DNA from: a bacterium
Lineage (GTDB): Bacteria > Krumholzibacteriota > Krumholzibacteriia > LZORAL124-64-63
Length of the DNA: 64,000 bases
Assembly (NCBI GenBank): GCA_024231905.1
Contig: JAAEQC010000041.1
Span: 1 to 64,000, forward strand
Direction: 5' to 3'
Shown here in pieces: positions 57,228 to 64,000 of this stretch. Position 1 is the stretch's first letter. Every line of letters starts with the position of its first letter. Both the position numbers and the translations under genes were made by a program. The notes beneath the pieces were generated by a model, which was not told the origin of the DNA, did not search any database, and saw only the letters and a list, made by a program, of their open reading frames with translations.

Positions 57228-57851
57228 CTACAAGTACCAGTTGAATTGGGCGGACAGGCCGCCGAAGCCGGCCGTGTCGTCGTCGAAGCCCGTGGCACCG
57301 TCCAGATCGAAGCCCACCGCGTCCACGGCCACGCCCAGGGCGAACTTCTTGGTCAGCTGCCATTCGTAGCCGATGCCGAAGAGCACGGCGCCCTTGTCCT
57401 CGGCCTCCACCGTCTCGCCGGACTCGTGGACGAAGATCTCGCCGCCGCCGCCACCGATGCCCGTGCGTACGAAGAAGCCACTGCCGTCGGGCCACCAGGT
57501 CACCGAGATCAGACCAGCGCCGAGACCCCACTCTTCGTCCTCATCATCGCCATTGCCGAAGCCCATCATCTCCAGGGTGACGGCGAAGCTGTTGGAGAAG
57601 GCATATCCCACGCGGAGTCCGCCGAAGGCGCCGTTGTTCTCCTCCTCGGAGATGTTGCGTCCCTGGTGGTCGAAGCTGAGGCCACCGCCGCCGACGCCGG
57701 CGTTGAAGCCCACGAGCCAACCCTTGCGGTCGCGGCAGCGAGTCCAGCATTCGTCGTCGTCCTGGTCCTGGGCCAGGACCGGCGTGGCGGTCGCCGCGAA
57801 GGCGGCGAGAATGACGGCGAGGGACAGGCGGGTGAAGCGATCGTGATTCAT
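57228..57851 (-). CDS. Small outer-membrane beta-barrel protein
   Basis: 207 residues from the ATG at 57851 with GGAG upstream. Signal peptide LSLAVILAAFAATATPVLA. The mature N-terminus is acidic with two Cys (DQDDDECWTRCRDR), then Gly-rich strands: WLVGFNAGVGGGGLSF, GGLRVGYAFSNSFAVTLEMM, GLGAGLISVTWW, GFFVRTGIGGGGGEIFV, GAVLFGIGYEWQLT. The segments alternate as in 8-stranded OmpA/OmpX-type barrels. Monocistronic, flanked by a terminator. Confidence 0.78.
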   Translation of the reverse strand: MNHDRFTRLSLAVILAAFAATATPVLAQDQDDDECWTRCRDRKGWLVGFNAGVGGGGLSFDHQGRNISEEENNGAFGGLRVGYAFSNSFAVTLEMMGFGNGDDEDEEWGLGAGLISVTWWPDGSGFFVRTGIGGGGGEIFVHESGETVEAEDKGAVLFGIGYEWQLTKKFALGVAVDAVGFDLDGATGFDDDTAGFGGLSAQFNWYL

Positions 57852-58137
57852 GATTCCATCTCCGGGTCGAGCCGGCGGCGCCGGCGGTTCAGGTCGGGTG
57901 TGTTTCCCCGGATATGGCATGGACCGTACCAGTGGGCCTTATCACCGCCTCATCGGCCGGCAGCGCCGTCAACCACCTGTCCGTAAACATTTTCCCTCTC
58001 CACGCCGTCGAGTTCTGCATGCGGACAGAGCGTAGCGTCTTCACCACAGGCGACTGTGACCTGTGGCCCGACGGCACACGCGACCCTTGCCGGGGTTCCC
58101 GGGTAGCCCCTACCATGCCGACCAAGGAGGAGAACCC

Positions 58138-59496
58138 ATGAAGACCCTGATCACCATCGCCTGCGTGCTGGTCTGCGCCGTGACGGCCGTCGGCCAGTCC
58201 CTCGAGTTGACCGTCTACAACAGCGATCTCGCCCTGGTGAAGGAGGTCCGCACCATCGACCTCCGCAGCGGCGTGCAGGAATTTCCCTACGCCGGCGTGC
58301 CCAAGGCGCTCATCCCCGAGAGCGTGCGCTTCCGCAGCCTGCGCGATCCGGACGGCACCAGCGTCCTGGAGCAGAACTACCGCTACGATCTGCTGGACCG
58401 GGCCAGTCTCCTGGAGCGGTACAAGGGGAAGGAAGTCCTGGCCAAGGTGGGCGACTCCTGGAAGACCGTGCGCTTGCTGGCCCACGGCAACCCCACCGAC
58501 GACGAGCCCCTGGGCCGCATCCTCCAGGTGGGCGGAGAGATCCACATCGAGGGCTTCATCCTGCCCGAGTTGCCCGAGGGACTGCTGCTGGAGCCGTCGC
58601 TGGTGTGGCTGCTGGACGCGGACAAGGGCGGCGAACACCAGGTGGAGTTGACCTACCTGACCGACAGCATCGGCTGGCGCGCCGACTACGTGGCCGTGGT
58701 CGACGACGACAACGCCCTGGACCTCACGGGCTGGGTCACTCTCAACAACCGCAGCGGCATGGACTACGAGAACGCCAACCTGAAGCTGGTGGCCGGGGAC
58801 GTGAACCGGGTGCGCCAGGCCTTCGAAGTCCGGGGAGCCGAGTACATGGTCGATGCTCCTATGGCCGCCAAGTCCGCCGGTTTCCAGGAGGAGAGCTTCT
58901 TCGAGTACCACCTCTATGGCCTGGACCGCCCCACCACTGTCCTGGACAACGAGCAGAAGCAGGTCGAACTGCTCCATGCCGACCGGATCGAAGCGGAACG
59001 CGTCTACACGTTCCGAGCCCGCACGAACCAGACCGACCACACGCCCCGCAGCGTCGGCGTCACCCTCGAATTCATGAACTCCGAAGGGGCCGGCGCGGGC
59101 ATGGCCCTACCCCAGGGCATCGTGCGCGTGTACCAGGCCGACTCGGGCGGACAGCTCCAGTTCGCGGGCGAGGACCGGCTGGTCCATACGCCCATCGATG
59201 AAGAGGTGAAGCTCCGTCTGGGCGAGGCGTTCGATATCCGCGGCGAGCACGAGTCCCGGAAGCTGGTCAAGCTGAGCGAGCGGTCCTGGCGTCAGCAGGC
59301 GGAGTTCGAACTGCGCAACCACAAGGAGCAGGACATCGTCGTCGAGGCGATCATCCAGGTGGTGGCGCGGGAGTGGTCCGTCGATCGAGCGAGCCAGGAT
59401 CACGAGCAGCGCGGTCGCAACGAGCTGGTCTTCCAGGTGAAGGTGCCCGCGCGGGGCGAGACGAAGGTGTCCTACACGGTGACCATGAACAACTAG
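58138..59496 (+). CDS. DUF4139-family exported protein
   Basis: 452 residues from the ATG at 58138 with AGGAGG upstream. Signal peptide about 1-19 (LITIACVLVCAVTAVG). Mature part: LTVYNSDLALVKEVRTIDL near the N-terminus and, in the second half, TYLTDSIGWRADYVAVVDDD, LDLTGWVTLNNRSGMDYENA, LKLVAGDVNRV and KVPARGETKVSYTV, which are hallmark DUF4139 sequences. The family is beta-rich and its function is undefined. It converges with mqnE (one base between stops). Confidence 0.88.
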   Translation: MKTLITIACVLVCAVTAVGQSLELTVYNSDLALVKEVRTIDLRSGVQEFPYAGVPKALIPESVRFRSLRDPDGTSVLEQNYRYDLLDRASLLERYKGKEVLAKVGDSWKTVRLLAHGNPTDDEPLGRILQVGGEIHIEGFILPELPEGLLLEPSLVWLLDADKGGEHQVELTYLTDSIGWRADYVAVVDDDNALDLTGWVTLNNRSGMDYENANLKLVAGDVNRVRQAFEVRGAEYMVDAPMAAKSAGFQEESFFEYHLYGLDRPTTVLDNEQKQVELLHADRIEAERVYTFRARTNQTDHTPRSVGVTLEFMNSEGAGAGMALPQGIVRVYQADSGGQLQFAGEDRLVHTPIDEEVKLRLGEAFDIRGEHESRKLVKLSERSWRQQAEFELRNHKEQDIVVEAIIQVVAREWSVDRASQDHEQRGRNELVFQVKVPARGETKVSYTVTMNN

Positions 59497-59497
59497 G

Positions 59498-60589
59498 TCA
59501 GCCGACCTTCTCGAGACTGTTGTAGAGAGTGTCGCGGAGCACGGGACGGAGCCCGGCCCCGGTGATGAAGGCGCGGATCTCTTCGACGGTCATGCCCTTG
59601 CCCGCCGAGCCGCCGGCCATGAAGGTGACGCGCTCATCGACCACGGTACCGTCCAGGTCGTTGGCCCCGAAGCGGAGGGCGACCTGGGCGGTTTCCCGTC
59701 CCAGCATGACCCAGTAGGCCTTCACGTGGGGGATGTTGTCCAGCAGCAGGCGCGACAGGGCGACCACCCGCAGCTTCATGGTCAGGTCCGGGCCCGACAA
59801 GTGTTCGTACTTGGTGTTGGCCGGGTGGAAGGCCAAGGGGATGAAACACTGGAAACCGCCGGTCCGGTCCTGCTGTTCGCGCAGCTGGACCAGGTGATCG
59901 ACCCAGTGGCACGGCTGTTCGATGTGACCGAAGAGCATGGTGCAATTCGACTTCAAACCCGCCTCGTGAACCAGCCCCGCCACCTCGAGCCAGCGGTCGC
60001 CGCTCATTTTCTTGGAGGCGATCTGCTCGCGGATCACCGGGTCGAAGATCTCGGCGCCGCCGCCCGGACAACTGTCGAGACCCGCCTCGCGCAGGGCGGC
60101 GATGGTCTCGGGCACGGCCAGCTTGCCGATCTTGGCCAGGAAGTCGATCTCCACCATGGTGAAGGCCTTGAGGTGGACCGTGGGGAAGGCCTCCTTCAGG
60201 GCCTGGAGGATCTCCACGTAGACCGGGAATTTCCAGCGCGGGTGCAGGCCGCCGACGATGTGGAACTCGGAGACATCCGGCGTGAAGTTCTTCCGCGCCC
60301 GCTCCACGCATTCCTCCGGCGACCAACTCCAGGCGTCCGGCGCGTTGGGATCGTCGCCGTAGGCGCATAGCTCGCAGCCCACGTAGCAGACGTTGGTGGG
60401 GTTCACGTGCCGGTTGACGTTGTAGAAGACGTCGTTGCCGTGCAATCGCTCACGGGCGTGGTTGGCCAGTACGCCGAGGGCGGGCAGGTCCGGGGTCTCG
60501 GCCAGGCGGAGGCCCTCTTCGAAGGAGAGGCGCTGGCCAGCTTCGACCTTCAAGGCGATGTCGCTGAGGGGGTGATTCTTCGGCAGCAT
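59498..60589 (-). CDS. mqnE: Aminofutalosine synthase (radical SAM)
   Basis: 363 residues. The radical-SAM cluster is C68-x3-C72-x2-C75 (VCYVGCELCAYG). Family landmarks: FYNVNRHVNPTNVC, FHIVGGLHPRW, LKAFTMVEIDFLAKI, GLDSCPGGGAEIFDP, NCTMLFGHIE, FQCFIPLAFHPANTKYE, GGSAGKGMTVEEI. MqnE joins a chorismate-derived enolpyruvyl benzoate to SAM to give aminofutalosine, the first part of the futalosine route to menaquinone. Other mqn genes are not in the window. A strongly structured leader precedes the start codon. Confidence 0.93.
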   Translation of the reverse strand: MLPKNHPLSDIALKVEAGQRLSFEEGLRLAETPDLPALGVLANHARERLHGNDVFYNVNRHVNPTNVCYVGCELCAYGDDPNAPDAWSWSPEECVERARKNFTPDVSEFHIVGGLHPRWKFPVYVEILQALKEAFPTVHLKAFTMVEIDFLAKIGKLAVPETIAALREAGLDSCPGGGAEIFDPVIREQIASKKMSGDRWLEVAGLVHEAGLKSNCTMLFGHIEQPCHWVDHLVQLREQQDRTGGFQCFIPLAFHPANTKYEHLSGPDLTMKLRVVALSRLLLDNIPHVKAYWVMLGRETAQVALRFGANDLDGTVVDERVTFMAGGSAGKGMTVEEIRAFITGAGLRPVLRDTLYNSLEKVG

Positions 60590-60598
60590 GGCACCTGG

Positions 60599-60660
60599 AT
60601 CCGGGCGGAATGGACAAGACGATGGGCGGACGCCCCGAAGATAGGAGCATCCGCCCGGAT
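60599..60660 (-). promoter_or_regulatory. Mutually exclusive hairpins in the mqnE leader
   Basis: On the minus strand an upstream element (60660-60650, ATCCGGGCGGA) can pair either with GTCCGCCC near 60631-60624, forming a short terminator-like stem, or with TCCGCCCGGAT at 60609-60599, forming an 11-bp stem that ends about ten bases before the mqnE ATG. The first stem may simply end the DUF309 transcript. The second could control mqnE translation. Confidence 0.5.
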
Positions 60661-60679
60661 CGCCAAACCGTCGGCTTGC

Positions 60680-61057
60680 CTAGTCGTCGGCCTTGGCCGC
60701 AAACCGCAGCTGCGGCATGAGGCTCACGTCGAAGACGCGCTTGTCCCGGCCGCGAACGGCGCGGATCTCGGCCACGGCGCGGCGGATGCCCGCCAAGGCC
60801 ACGGTGACCTCGAAATTCTCATAGCGGAAGCCGAAATTCCGGAGCTTCTGCATGGACGAGACCAGCTGGCTCTCGGCCCGGTCGAAGCGACCGGCAGCCA
60901 GATCGACATAGCCCTCACAGGCCTCGTGCAGGCCCATCCAGAAGGCTTCGTCCCGGCCTTGGGCGGTAGCCAGGCCCTCGGAGGCGTGGCGGGTGGCGGC
61001 CTCGAACCGCCGCGAGTTGAAAGAGCCCACCATCTGGTGGAGCGCCGTATCGTTCAT
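60680..61057 (-). CDS. DUF309-family protein
   Basis: 125 residues, all helical: FNSRRFEAATRHASEGLATA, EAFWMGLHEACEGYVDLAAG, RFDRAESQLVSSMQKLRNFG. The pattern of a reshaped H..EE..W motif (FEAATRHASE, FWMGLHEACEGYVDLAAGRF) fits DUF309, although the typical HEVWE is altered to RHASE, so the assignment is tentative. It could instead be a two-repeat TPR-like protein. Cytoplasmic. It lies 31 bases after the peptide deformylase gene on the same strand. Confidence 0.5.
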   Translation of the reverse strand: MNDTALHQMVGSFNSRRFEAATRHASEGLATAQGRDEAFWMGLHEACEGYVDLAAGRFDRAESQLVSSMQKLRNFGFRYENFEVTVALAGIRRAVAEIRAVRGRDKRVFDVSLMPQLRFAAKADD

Positions 61058-61088
61058 CCGTGATTCCTCCCCGGGACAGGAGCGCGGG

Positions 61089-61640
61089 TCAGCCTTCCTC
61101 GGCCGCCGCCTCCTCGCCCGCCAGGTCCAGGAAGCGCTCAGCTTCCGGCTCGAAGGCGAACTTGGTCATATCCTCAATCCTGTCGACGTAGAGGACCCCG
61201 TCCAGATGGTCGCACTCGTGCTGGATGACCACCGCGGGAAATCCTTCCAGCGCGAACTCCTGGAGCTCGCCCTTTTCGTCGTAGGCCTTCACCTCGACGG
61301 AGGCGGGTCGTTCGACCCAGCCGCGCATGCCCGGCACCGAGAGGCAACCCTCGTACATGCCCAGGCGGTCGGCGTCGTCCAGGACCGTGATCTCCGGGTT
61401 GATGAGTACCCGGAACTCGGGATGACCTTCCTCGTCGGCTTCGCCGCCGGCAATCGCCAGTCGCACCGGCTGGTGCACCTGGGGAGCCGCCAGACCCACG
61501 CCGCTGTACTCGGCCATCGTCTCGAACATGTCCCGGATCAGGCCTTGGACGGCCGGTCCCGTGATCTGCTGCGGATCGATGGCGTGGCACTGCTGGCGGA
61601 GCACGGGATGACCCATGCGGGCGACCTTGAGAATGGCCAT
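61089..61640 (-). CDS. def: Peptide deformylase
   Basis: 183 residues from the ATG at 61640 with GAGGAGG upstream. The three hallmark motifs are complete: GVGLAAPQ (47-54), EGCLS (97-101, metal Cys) and HECDH (141-145, metal His and catalytic Glu). It removes formyl groups from nascent N-terminal methionine. The C-terminal acidic tail (AGEEAAAEEG) is unremarkable. The usual neighbour fmt is not present downstream. Confidence 0.97.
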   Translation of the reverse strand: MAILKVARMGHPVLRQQCHAIDPQQITGPAVQGLIRDMFETMAEYSGVGLAAPQVHQPVRLAIAGGEADEEGHPEFRVLINPEITVLDDADRLGMYEGCLSVPGMRGWVERPASVEVKAYDEKGELQEFALEGFPAVVIQHECDHLDGVLYVDRIEDMTKFAFEPEAERFLDLAGEEAAAEEG

Positions 61641-62063
61641 GGTCCTGTTGCCTCCTCGACAGGGATTAGGGGGGACGGAACGGCCCCACCTTAACCCAAT
61701 TCGACGCCGATGCAAAAAGGGGACCGCAATCGCCGGCACGAAGCAACGGCCCCGGAAGGCACCCAACACGGCATTCCAGGAAATCGCAAGGGCTTCGAGG
61801 ATCTCCGCGAAGAGCCTTTCCTGCGTGCGGGAGGCAATTCTTACCGGTCGGATCCGGGCTGAGAATCTGATGATTCAGGATCAACTGGAGGGGCGAAAAA
61901 CCATCCACCGGGCGACTACGCAGGGACCGTGAGTGGGATTCGTAAACGGTTCGTTGACCCGCGCCGGTGAGATGAGTAGATTCGGCCGGACAAGGGTGGC
62001 CCCGCCACCTCCTCCATGGCCTGAGGCCGGCCCGTAACCCAGGACGGGCACCCCGGGAGCGCC
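61641..62063. other. Divergent gap between def and the Na/Pi cotransporter
   Basis: No coding region seen. The plus-strand promoter at 61954-61982 is the only recognisable signal; a short inverted repeat GAATC-tgat-GATTC lies near 61861-61876. The def promoter should be in 61641-61750 but no good pair of hexamers was found. Confidence 0.4.
61954..61982 (+). promoter_or_regulatory. Sigma-70-type promoter of the phosphate cotransporter operon
   Basis: TTGACC (61954-61959) and TAGATT (61977-61982) are 17 bases apart, about 80 bases upstream of the GTG start at 62064. No PHO-box-like direct repeats were seen. Confidence 0.6.
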
Positions 62064-63233
62064 GTGACAGATCTTGACGCCACGCCGTCGTCCGCGCCGG
62101 ACCGCCGGATCGCGATCCTACGTATTCTCATCAATCTTCTCGCCCTCGCGGCCCTGCTCTACCTCTTCCTGGCCTCCATCGCCCTCTTCGGTGCGGCCTT
62201 CAAGCTGGTGGGCAAGGGCTTCAGCCAGCAGCTCATCGCCACCACTACCAATCCGGTGGTCGGCCTGATGATCGGCCTGCTGGCCACGTCCCTCATCCAG
62301 AGCTCGTCCTCCACCACGTCCATCGTGGTGGGCATGGTGGCCGGCGGCGCGCTCACGGTCCAGGGCGCCATCCCCATCATCATGGGCGCCAACATGGGAA
62401 CCACGGTCACCAACACCCTGGTGGCCATGACGTCGTTGAACCGGCGGTCCGAGTTCCAACGGGCCTTCGCCGGCGCGACCATGCACGACTTCTTCAACCT
62501 CATGACCATCGGCATGCTCTTCCCTCTGGAGCAGGCGACGCACTTTCTAGAGCGTTCCGCCACCTGGATGAGCACCCTGCTGGTGGGCGCCGAGGGCCAG
62601 AAGTTCCCCAACCCGGTCAAGGCTGTCGTCAAGCCGGTGGTCCACCAGATCCAGGACCTCTTGACGGACACGGCCGGCCTGGTCGGCGGCTGGGCGGCGG
62701 CCGTGATGATCACCCTCGCCCTCATCGGCATCTTCGTGGCCCTGGCCTTCCTGACCAAGCTGCTCAAGGGCCTGGTGCTGAAACGCGCCGAGGGCACATT
62801 CACCCGCAACGTGCGACACAGCGCACTGATGGCCATGCTCATGGGCCTGATGGTCACCGTCAGCGTCCAGAGCAGCTCCATCACTACGAGCCTGCTGATA
62901 CCGCTCATCGGCGCGGGCATCGTGCCTCTGGAGTCGGCCTTCGCCGCCACGCTGGGCGCCAACGTGGGCACCACTGTGACCGCCCTGCTGGCCTCGCTCA
63001 CGGGCACGCCCCAGGCGGTGACCGTGGCGCTGGTCCACCTGATATTCAACATCACCGGCATCGTGGTCATCTACCCCATACCGTTCCTGCGGCGCATCCC
63101 CGTGCGCCTGGCGCGCCTGCTCGCCCTGCGAACCGCGCGCAACCGTTGGTTCGCCCTGGTGTACATGGTGGGTGTCTTCTTTGTGATGCCCTTGCTGTTC
63201 GTATTCATAGACCGGGCCCTGAGGGGCTCCTGA
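62064..63233 (+). CDS. Na/Pi cotransporter (NptA/PNaS family)
   Basis: 389 residues from a GTG at 62064 with GGGAG upstream. The family's two inverted repeats are visible, each with a QSSS motif: QSSSSTT at 79-85 followed by GANMGTTVTNTLVAM, and QSSSITT near 269-275 followed by GANVGTTVTALLASL. These Ser/Thr residues line the Na and phosphate site. Eight or more membrane segments. It imports (or in the YjbB branch exports) phosphate with Na. The next gene encodes a PhoU-like protein, fused to the transporter in many other bacteria. Confidence 0.93.
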   Translation: MTDLDATPSSAPDRRIAILRILINLLALAALLYLFLASIALFGAAFKLVGKGFSQQLIATTTNPVVGLMIGLLATSLIQSSSSTTSIVVGMVAGGALTVQGAIPIIMGANMGTTVTNTLVAMTSLNRRSEFQRAFAGATMHDFFNLMTIGMLFPLEQATHFLERSATWMSTLLVGAEGQKFPNPVKAVVKPVVHQIQDLLTDTAGLVGGWAAAVMITLALIGIFVALAFLTKLLKGLVLKRAEGTFTRNVRHSALMAMLMGLMVTVSVQSSSITTSLLIPLIGAGIVPLESAFAATLGANVGTTVTALLASLTGTPQAVTVALVHLIFNITGIVVIYPIPFLRRIPVRLARLLALRTARNRWFALVYMVGVFFVMPLLFVFIDRALRGS

Positions 63234-63249
63234 GATTCCGGAGGAAGCC

Positions 63250-63924
63250 ATGGGATTCGGATCCATCCTCGACCTCTTCCGCTCCGACAACTGGAGCAAC
63301 AATCTGGTCGAGAAGATCAGCGAGATGCTCGAACTGGCCGAGGCCATGTTCGCCTACACGTCGGGCATCATCGTCGAAGGCAAGGACGAGAACGACCGCC
63401 AGGTCATGCTCTACGACCGGGACATCCGCATCAACCACCTGGAGCGGAAGATCCGCCGTCGCGTGGTGTCCCGCCTGTCGGCCCAGACTTCGCAGGCCGA
63501 AGTGCCGTCGGCCCTGATCTTCATGAACGTCGTGAAGGACGGCGAGCGCATGGGCGACTACGTGAAGAACATGTACGAGGTGCGGGCCATGATGCCCGAG
63601 TCGGTCGACTTCAGTCTCTACCACGAGCACCTGGCCGGATTCACCGCCACCATCGAAGATCTCTTCGGACTGGTGCGCCGAGCCTTCGCCGAGAGCGACG
63701 AGGAACTGGCCGGCCAGGTCATCAAGCGGGCCAAGGCCGAGGGCAAGGCCCACGAGGAAGCCATCCGCCAGATCACCGGCAGCGACCTGGGCACCTGCGA
63801 CGCGGTGTGCATCGTGCTCCTGCTGCGGTTCTACAAGCGGATCGTCTCGCACATGAGCAACATAGCGACCACGGTCGTGATGCCGGTGGACATGATCGAC
63901 TTCTACGACGAGCCGGAGGAGTAG
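63250..63924 (+). CDS. PhoU-domain protein
   Basis: 224 residues, 16 bases after the cotransporter stop. Helical throughout, with two PhoU-like three-helix repeats: MLELAEAMFAYTSGIIVEG, DIRINHLERKIRRRVVSRL, FMNVVKDGERMGDYVKNMYE, then EEAIRQITGSDL and LLLRFYKRIVSHMSNIATTV. The ExxxD-type metal residues (KDGERMGDY; RIVSHMSNIAT) are kept. It probably regulates the adjacent transporter in response to phosphate; cytoplasmic. Confidence 0.9.
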   Translation: MGFGSILDLFRSDNWSNNLVEKISEMLELAEAMFAYTSGIIVEGKDENDRQVMLYDRDIRINHLERKIRRRVVSRLSAQTSQAEVPSALIFMNVVKDGERMGDYVKNMYEVRAMMPESVDFSLYHEHLAGFTATIEDLFGLVRRAFAESDEELAGQVIKRAKAEGKAHEEAIRQITGSDLGTCDAVCIVLLLRFYKRIVSHMSNIATTVVMPVDMIDFYDEPEE

Positions 63925-63928
63925 AGAG

Positions 63929-63947
63929 GGTCCCCAGGGGCCTTTTT
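63929..63947 (+). terminator. Terminator of the phosphate cotransporter operon
   Basis: GGTCCCC-A-GGGGCC followed by TTTTT begins five bases after the PhoU stop codon. A second hairpin (GCGCAGCC..TATCC / GGATA..GGCTGCGC) lies directly downstream at 63948-63975, of unknown purpose. Confidence 0.82.
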
Positions 63948-64000
63948 GCGCAGCCCTATCCAGGATAGGCTGCGCGGTCGCCCGGAACTCACGCCCCGAT

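Noticed and set aside
58021-58137. A promoter or small gene in the gap before the DUF4139 gene
   Set aside because: No hexamer pair or ORF with start signal could be supported.

Overview
The window is about 67% GC by eye, chromosomal, densely coded on both strands, and comes from a Gram-negative, probably uncultured bacterium. Evidence for an outer membrane includes a TonB-dependent receptor with its own ExbB/ExbD/TonB motor, an Omp85-type barrel, several small barrels and many lipoproteins. Secreted proteins end in FlgD/T9SS-type sorting tails (PNP motif, then IYxAxGxxVxTL, then SGxYxYxxxxxxxxxxGRFxVxR). Together with a futalosine-pathway menaquinone gene (mqnE), an NtrYX-like pair and a DUF222/HNH remnant, this suggests a deep lineage near the FCB group, such as Krumholzibacteriota or Eisenbacteria. 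That placement is inference; no rRNA is present. No CRISPR array, insertion sequence or prophage was seen.

Layout. 1-0.7 kb: start of a leftward gene at the very edge, tRNA-Asn, and a 41-codon XRE-regulator remnant. 0.7-9 kb: outer-membrane barrel protein, hybrid histidine kinase, PHP protein with altered metal ligands, zinc-ribbon protein, M29 peptidase. 9.6-16 kb: YedF-like DsrE protein, lipoprotein, THUMP methyltransferase and GNAT; a decayed DUF222/HNH gene with its promoter; an Ogt-AlkA fusion; a GPP34 protein with an inverted repeat inside its promoter; an orphan sorting tail. 16-25 kb: barrel protein and glgC, MtfA-like peptidase, LON-domain protein, lipoprotein, hydrolase, SDR and msrB, cyclophilin, AI-2E-family permease.

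25.4-36.8 kb is the most striking region. Four tandem, same-strand paralogues of about 920 residues each share one architecture: signal peptide, conserved N-terminal domain, Asp-rich calcium-type loop, Cys cluster, FN3-like domain and C-terminal sorting tail. No characterised function is recognised.

36.8-48 kb: pyruvate kinase, HSDL2-like SDR, barrel protein, a DUF2178/XRE pair with a near-consensus promoter, and an exbB-exbD-exbD-tonB-receptor-lipoprotein operon whose receptor carries its own N-terminal TonB C-terminal domain. 48-57 kb: secreted proteins, a DUF1858/DUF438 (hemerythrin/PAS) pair with an upstream operator-like palindrome, and an Omp85-DUF4390-NtrY-NtrX-barrel operon. 57-64 kb: barrel protein, DUF4139 protein, mqnE with alternative leader hairpins, DUF309 protein, peptide deformylase, and a Na/Pi cotransporter with PhoU partner.

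Starts were chosen from ribosome-binding sites and domain boundaries. Many long antisense ORFs are high-GC shadows and were left out.
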